From NCBI GenBank assembly GCA_902459845.2, contig CABPSV020000403.1, forward strand, positions 5,058 to 17,035: DNA of 11,978 bases, read 5' to 3'. A program made the translations under genes and the position numbers. The stretch is from Hepatocystis sp. ex Piliocolobus tephrosceles (taxonomy: Eukaryota; Apicomplexa; Aconoidasida; Haemosporida; Plasmodiidae). Below, piece after piece: positions 8,601-11,978 of the stretch (position 1 is the first letter of the stretch; the number at the start of each line of letters is the position of its first letter). Under the pieces are notes generated by a model that did no database searches, was not told the DNA's origin, and saw nothing but the letters and a program-made list of their open reading frames with translations.

Positions 8601-9587
8601 ATGAAGAGTGTAAAAATGCAAGACAATTTTGTAAGGATGGGGATAGAAGGTCCCAGGAATGTCAATACAACTAATTTTTATGGTAGTTATTTTTTATCAG
8701 AAGATGAACAATTTTTTAGTATAAAAGAATTTGAGGAAAATTTAAAAATGAAAATAATAAAAAATGAAGAAAATTTGTTAATATTAGAAATAAAAAATTT
8801 AAATGTATCTATAGCCAATGCATTAAGAAGAATAATGATATCAGAGGTACCTACAGTCGCTATTGAAAAAGTAAATATATATCAAAATACTGGTATAATA
8901 GCAGATGAAATTTTATGTCATAGATTAGGTTTAATACCTTTTAAAATTAATCCTGATTTAATAAATTATAAGGACGAGGATGAATCATATAATAGTTTTA
9001 ATTGTCTCTGTTTTAAATTACATGTTAAGTATAATAAAAAAGTTGGTAGTAATACTAATTCCCAATGTGTATATTCGAAAGAATTAATTTGGGTCCCCTT
9101 GGATGAAGAACAAAAAAAACATTTTGAAAAAAATATTCCAAAAGTTGTAGAAGATAACATACTAATAACTAAATTGGGTTCAGGACAAGAAATAGAACTT
9201 ATTTGTTTTTTGGAAAAAGGGATCGGAAAAACACATGCAAAATGGTCACCTGTATGTACAGCTGTATATAAAATGTATCCTCTTTTTAAATTTGATGTAT
9301 CTAAGAAATTAACAAATGAAGAAAAAAAAGATTTAGTCAATTTATGTCCAAAACATGTATTTGATTTAGAAGATAGTGATAAACTAGTTGTTAAAAATCC
9401 ACTTAAATGTTCTTCTTGTCGAGCTTGTATTGAAAAATATCCAAGTCAGGTATCTTTTGAAAAAGTAAAAAACCATTTTATTTTTACAGTAGAATCAACA
9501 GGATCAATTACATCAGTAGAAATTTTTAGAAAAGCTTTATTTATATTAAAAAATAAGATTAACGATGTTAAGGATGTGTTGGAGTAG
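8601..9587 (+). CDS. RPAC1: DNA-directed RNA polymerases I and III subunit RPAC1 (AC40)
   Basis: RPAC1 is the alpha-like subunit that pairs with RPAC2 (AC19) to nucleate assembly of Pol I and Pol III in the nucleus. A single exon encodes 328 aa, close to the yeast (335) and human (346) lengths as I recall them. The alpha/D-family dimerisation motif is at residues 68-85 (NVSIANALRRIMISEVPT). It is followed by ADEILCHRLGLIPF (101-114), an inserted domain with HAKWSPV (212-218), and a closing half with FTVESTGSI (295-303). Four cysteines, CP at 249 and CxxCxxC at 270/273/276, are spaced like the Fe-S ligands of archaeal subunit D. I chose ATG 8601: an in-frame stop lies at 8583-8585, and nothing but a TTG precedes the ATG. 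The next Met codon is only five residues later. It is divergent from eIF1A and convergent with the J-protein gene. Confidence 0.96.
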   Translation: MKSVKMQDNFVRMGIEGPRNVNTTNFYGSYFLSEDEQFFSIKEFEENLKMKIIKNEENLLILEIKNLNVSIANALRRIMISEVPTVAIEKVNIYQNTGIIADEILCHRLGLIPFKINPDLINYKDEDESYNSFNCLCFKLHVKYNKKVGSNTNSQCVYSKELIWVPLDEEQKKHFEKNIPKVVEDNILITKLGSGQEIELICFLEKGIGKTHAKWSPVCTAVYKMYPLFKFDVSKKLTNEEKKDLVNLCPKHVFDLEDSDKLVVKNPLKCSSCRACIEKYPSQVSFEKVKNHFIFTVESTGSITSVEIFRKALFILKNKINDVKDVLE

Positions 9588-10018
9588 TTTGGTACTCAAC
9601 CAGAGTGGAACGAGGATATGTTTTTATTAAAATTGTAGTTAATAATTGGAGGGAAAGCAGATTTAAAAAAAAAAAAAAAAAAAATAAAAATAAAAATAAA
9701 AGTAGTTAATAGTGAAAATTTGGTAGTACATTTTTAAAGGGTAGTTGATTATATGGGTCTTTAAATGAACAGTCTTTATGTGTACATTTTATATACACAT
9801 ATATTTATTTATTGCCAAAACACGTCATTTCATAAAGTTTTATATATGCAAATCAAAATAGCGATAAAAATAATTTTAGTTCTTATGAACAGATGAAGTG
9901 ACAAATTTGTATTTTGATAAAAAAAAAAAAAAATAATAAAAAAAATAAAAAAAATAAAACAAGTTGTAATTAAAAAAAAAAAAAAATAAAATAAAAAAGT
10001 GCAAGTAAAAAAACAGAC

Positions 10019-10020
<2 letters not shown>

Positions 10021-10054
<34 letters not shown>
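10021..10054. repeat. (AT)17 microsatellite
   Basis: An uninterrupted dinucleotide run between acagacag and gtacgtgcgtg. It is the longest pure (AT)n tract in the window and a likely length-polymorphic marker. Confidence 0.95.
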
Positions 10055-10058
<4 letters not shown>

Positions 10059-10212
10059 GTGCGTGTTTATGTTTTCCCATAACCAGACTCTATAGGTATA
10101 ATTATATAAAACTGATCAGACTTAGAGTTAAGTATATGGACATATTTACGGAATATTCGATTAAGGTTAACGGTTTTATTACCATTGTCTCGTCATGTCC
10201 TTACTGAAGTCA

Positions 10213-10269
10213 TTATGCTTAGGATTACGCATGGAATTACGCATAGGATTATCTATGGAATTATGCATT
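10213..10269. repeat. 12-bp tandem repeat, about 4.5 copies
   Basis: Units start at 10213, 10225, 10237, 10249 and 10261, with forms such as ttacgcatggaa, ttacgcatagga and ttatctatggaa. The period of 12 keeps a reading frame open across it, which explains the spurious open frame here. Confidence 0.85.
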
Positions 10270-10350
10270 TACCTTTTTTTTGTTTCTTCATTATTTGTGC
10301 TTTTTCTTAAAGATTATTATTGCATTTTGCTTATTTTTTCTCATTTGTCC

Positions 10351-10506
10351 TTTCATACAGTAAGTTGTTCATACAATAATTTGTTCATACAATAATTTGT
10401 TCATACAATAATTTGTTCATACAATAATTTGTTCATACAATAATTTGTTTATACAATAATTTGTTCATATAATAATTTATTCATACGCAAATTTATTTAT
10501 ACATGG
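10351..10506. repeat. 16-bp tandem repeat (gttcatacaataattt), about 9 copies
   Basis: Five perfect units occupy 10367-10446. They are followed by progressively diverged units at 10447, 10463, 10479 and 10495 and preceded by a degenerate one at 10351-10366. The array ends about 50 bp from the stop codon of the J-protein gene, probably inside its 3' UTR. Confidence 0.95.
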
Positions 10507-10558
10507 AACCATTATTCCGAGCTATGCACATAACCTACTCGTTTATTCTCGTTCACAG

Positions 10559-11682
10559 TTAATCGTTATAGTTAAAACTTATTCCTTTTTTTTTCATTCG
10601 AATTTGTTTTTTATATTTAGCACGTGACATTTTGTTTATTTTTTCTTTTTCTTTTAATTCATTTAAAAACTCTTTTCTATTTTGTTTTATCCATAATTGT
10701 TTTTTCATTAAAATATTTTTTTCTTCATTTGATAATACATTCCATTTTTGTGCAGATAATCTCACACAAGTTCTAGTGATATAAATTTTATCATCTTCTG
10801 TATATTCTTTATTTAAGATGTTATAATTAATTATCCATAGTATATACCAATTTATATATAAATATATTTGTTTAAGTAAAAAAAATAATTTGAATATAAT
10901 AAAATCATTTAGTAAAGAAATTTTTAAATTCATAGAGTTAGTAATAGGACTAAAACTATCTGCTACTTCTAATTCAATTTCGTCATGTATTTTTGTTCTT
11001 TCTATGGTATCATACGTTCGATAGTTTGGATGTTTTGAAAGTATAGTACTCTGTACTTGTTTATTAAAATGTTTATTTTTTCTTAACGCTATAAGTACTT
11101 TTTTTATTTCATATTTTTTATACATATAATTAAATAAAGATAAGATAAACATAACAATTGTTAATGCTATTATTATTTTTATAATTTTATAAATATAATA
11201 AATATTAAAATGTATTATATTAAATATACTGTGGGGGTTATTTAAATAATAGTCATAGTACCTTCGAGTTAGTTTATTGGATAAAACTGTATATGCTTTT
11301 ATTAGTTTTTTTCTTAACTCCGGGTCTGGATGATTACTAAACATCCTTTTCTTCATAAAAAATAAGTTCCTTATCTCTTCGTTTGTCGCACTACGTTTTG
11401 CGCCTAAACAATAAATATGTAAAAAAAAAGAAAAAATTTTGTTTTTTTTTTAATACACACATTATATGTAAATATATATATATATATGTAAATATATATA
11501 CACATGCACTCATTTATATATTTTAACAATTGTACTTTTTGTTTTTTGTGCTAACCTAAAATTTCGTAACAGTTTTCATTGTTGCAATAGAATCTGCTGA
11601 GCACATCATCGAACAAACAATTAACATTGTTGAAAGATATAAATAACACAACAAAGGGGAATAAAAAAGAAAAAATTTTCAT
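10559..11682 (-). CDS. DNAJC25: DnaJ-domain membrane protein, DNAJC25-like, two exons
   Basis: J proteins stimulate Hsp70 ATPase through the HPD motif; this one is built like ER-membrane DNAJC25. Exon 1 is 11682-11556 and exon 2 is 11403-10559 (TAA at 10561-10559), giving 323 aa. The 152-bp intron (11555-11404) splits a Gly codon. A signal peptide (KIFSFLFPFVVLFISF) precedes FYCNNENCYEILG|AKRSATNEEI, the start of the J domain. HPD is at residues 67-69, then KAYTVLSNKLTRRYYDYYL. Hydrophobic spans at about 116-137 and 210-234 look like membrane segments. The segment INWYILWIINYNILNKEY, then EEKNILMKKQLWIKQNRKEF, parallels the corresponding part of animal DNAJC25. The loop after HPD is about eight residues shorter than in E. 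coli DnaJ. A lumenal J domain is inferred from the signal peptide. Taken alone, exon 2 would start at an internal Met (11356) and lose helix I and the signal peptide. Confidence 0.93.
11404..11555 (-). other. 152-bp intron of the DNAJC25-like gene
   Basis: The donor is TTAG|GTTAGC at 11555 and the acceptor is TTTATTGTTTAG ending at 11404. Phase 1: the joined codon is G|GC (Gly), restoring the J-domain helix I sequence CYEILGAKRSATNEEI, which is strong internal proof of the junction. It contains TA tracts and T runs only. Confidence 0.93.
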
Positions 11683-11978
11683 TTTTCAAAAAAACAAAAA
11701 AAAAAAAACAAAAAAAAATGAAAAAATAAACAAGGGAACAAATTAATAATTAAATAAAGACATTTACAAAATAAGAGTTAAACAAACACACGAAAAAAAT
11801 AAGCTAAAAAAAAAAAAAAAAAAATCGAACAAATTAAGAATAAATAATTTATAAAACAAAAAAATAGAAAATATCTTTCTTGTTTTTTTAATTATGTTTA
11901 TATGATTATACATATGTACAAAAACAAGTACATATATAGATATATATATATATATATATATATATTTGCAACTCTTTG
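11683..11978. promoter_or_regulatory. 5' flank of the DNAJC25-like gene
   Basis: A-rich DNA immediately upstream of the minus-strand ATG at 11682, with A runs near 11697-11718 and 11806-11824 and a (TA)n tract at 11937-11964. It presumably holds the 5' UTR and the proximal promoter. No specific element is recognisable. Confidence 0.5.

Larger units (their letters stand above)
9588..10558. other. Convergent intergenic region between RPAC1 and the J-protein gene
   Basis: About 970 bp receive the 3' ends of both flanking genes. The region contains A-rich runs at 9664-9700 and 9920-9990, (AT)17 at 10021-10054, and two distinct short tandem arrays (10213-10269 and 10351-10506). A 66-codon open frame at 10195-10395 is built largely from these arrays and is not supported as a gene. 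Confidence 0.7.

Noticed and set aside
8966..9340. 124-codon minus-strand frame
   Set aside because: It is antisense to the well-supported RPAC1 coding sequence and has no recognisable domain.
10195..10395. 66-codon plus-strand hydrophobic frame
   Set aside because: It is made mostly of the 12-bp array and the start of the 16-bp array. The period of 12 keeps any frame open, and there is no independent support.

Overview
This window looks like nuclear DNA from a Plasmodium species. It has strongly AT-rich intergenic DNA packed with long poly(A)/poly(T) runs and (TA)n tracts, lysine/asparagine-rich proteins with low-complexity inserts, short AT-rich GT-AG introns, and recognisable single-copy housekeeping genes. 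The base composition is far more AT-rich than that of P. vivax-type genes. I cannot fix the species. Nothing suggests bacterial, plasmid or phage DNA, and there is no CRISPR array, insertion sequence, rRNA or tRNA that I can see.

Layout, left to right: (1) 1-669, a 5' flank with a 26-bp tandem repeat at the window edge. (2) 670-4026 (+), a large RCC1-repeat protein. Its continuous frame ends at 3834, but a phase-compatible 129-bp intron leads to a coding-looking terminal exon at 3941-4026, which I prefer as the true end. (3) 4027-4906, a convergent intergenic region. (4) 4907-6453 (-), translation initiation factor eIF1A in six exons (155 aa). It was rebuilt from fragments, and the last exon holds only one isoleucine codon and the stop. 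(5) 6454-8600, a 2.1-kb divergent intergenic region, presumably the promoters of both flanking genes. (6) 8601-9587 (+), RPAC1/AC40, the alpha-like subunit shared by RNA polymerases I and III, in one exon. (7) 9588-10558, a convergent intergenic region with 12-bp and 16-bp tandem arrays. (8) 10559-11682 (-), a two-exon ER-type membrane J-domain protein resembling DNAJC25 (323 aa). (9) 11683-11978, its 5' flank.

The genes do not form an operon. eIF1A and RPAC1 both serve protein synthesis (start-codon selection; rRNA, tRNA and 5S transcription) and are divergently arranged, so shared timing is possible but unproven. Most of the information here lies in gene structure rather than a new system: very small exons at both ends of eIF1A, a probable missed terminal exon in the RCC1 protein, a ferredoxin-like cysteine set in RPAC1 and a compact J domain. 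I found no convincing undescribed multi-gene system.
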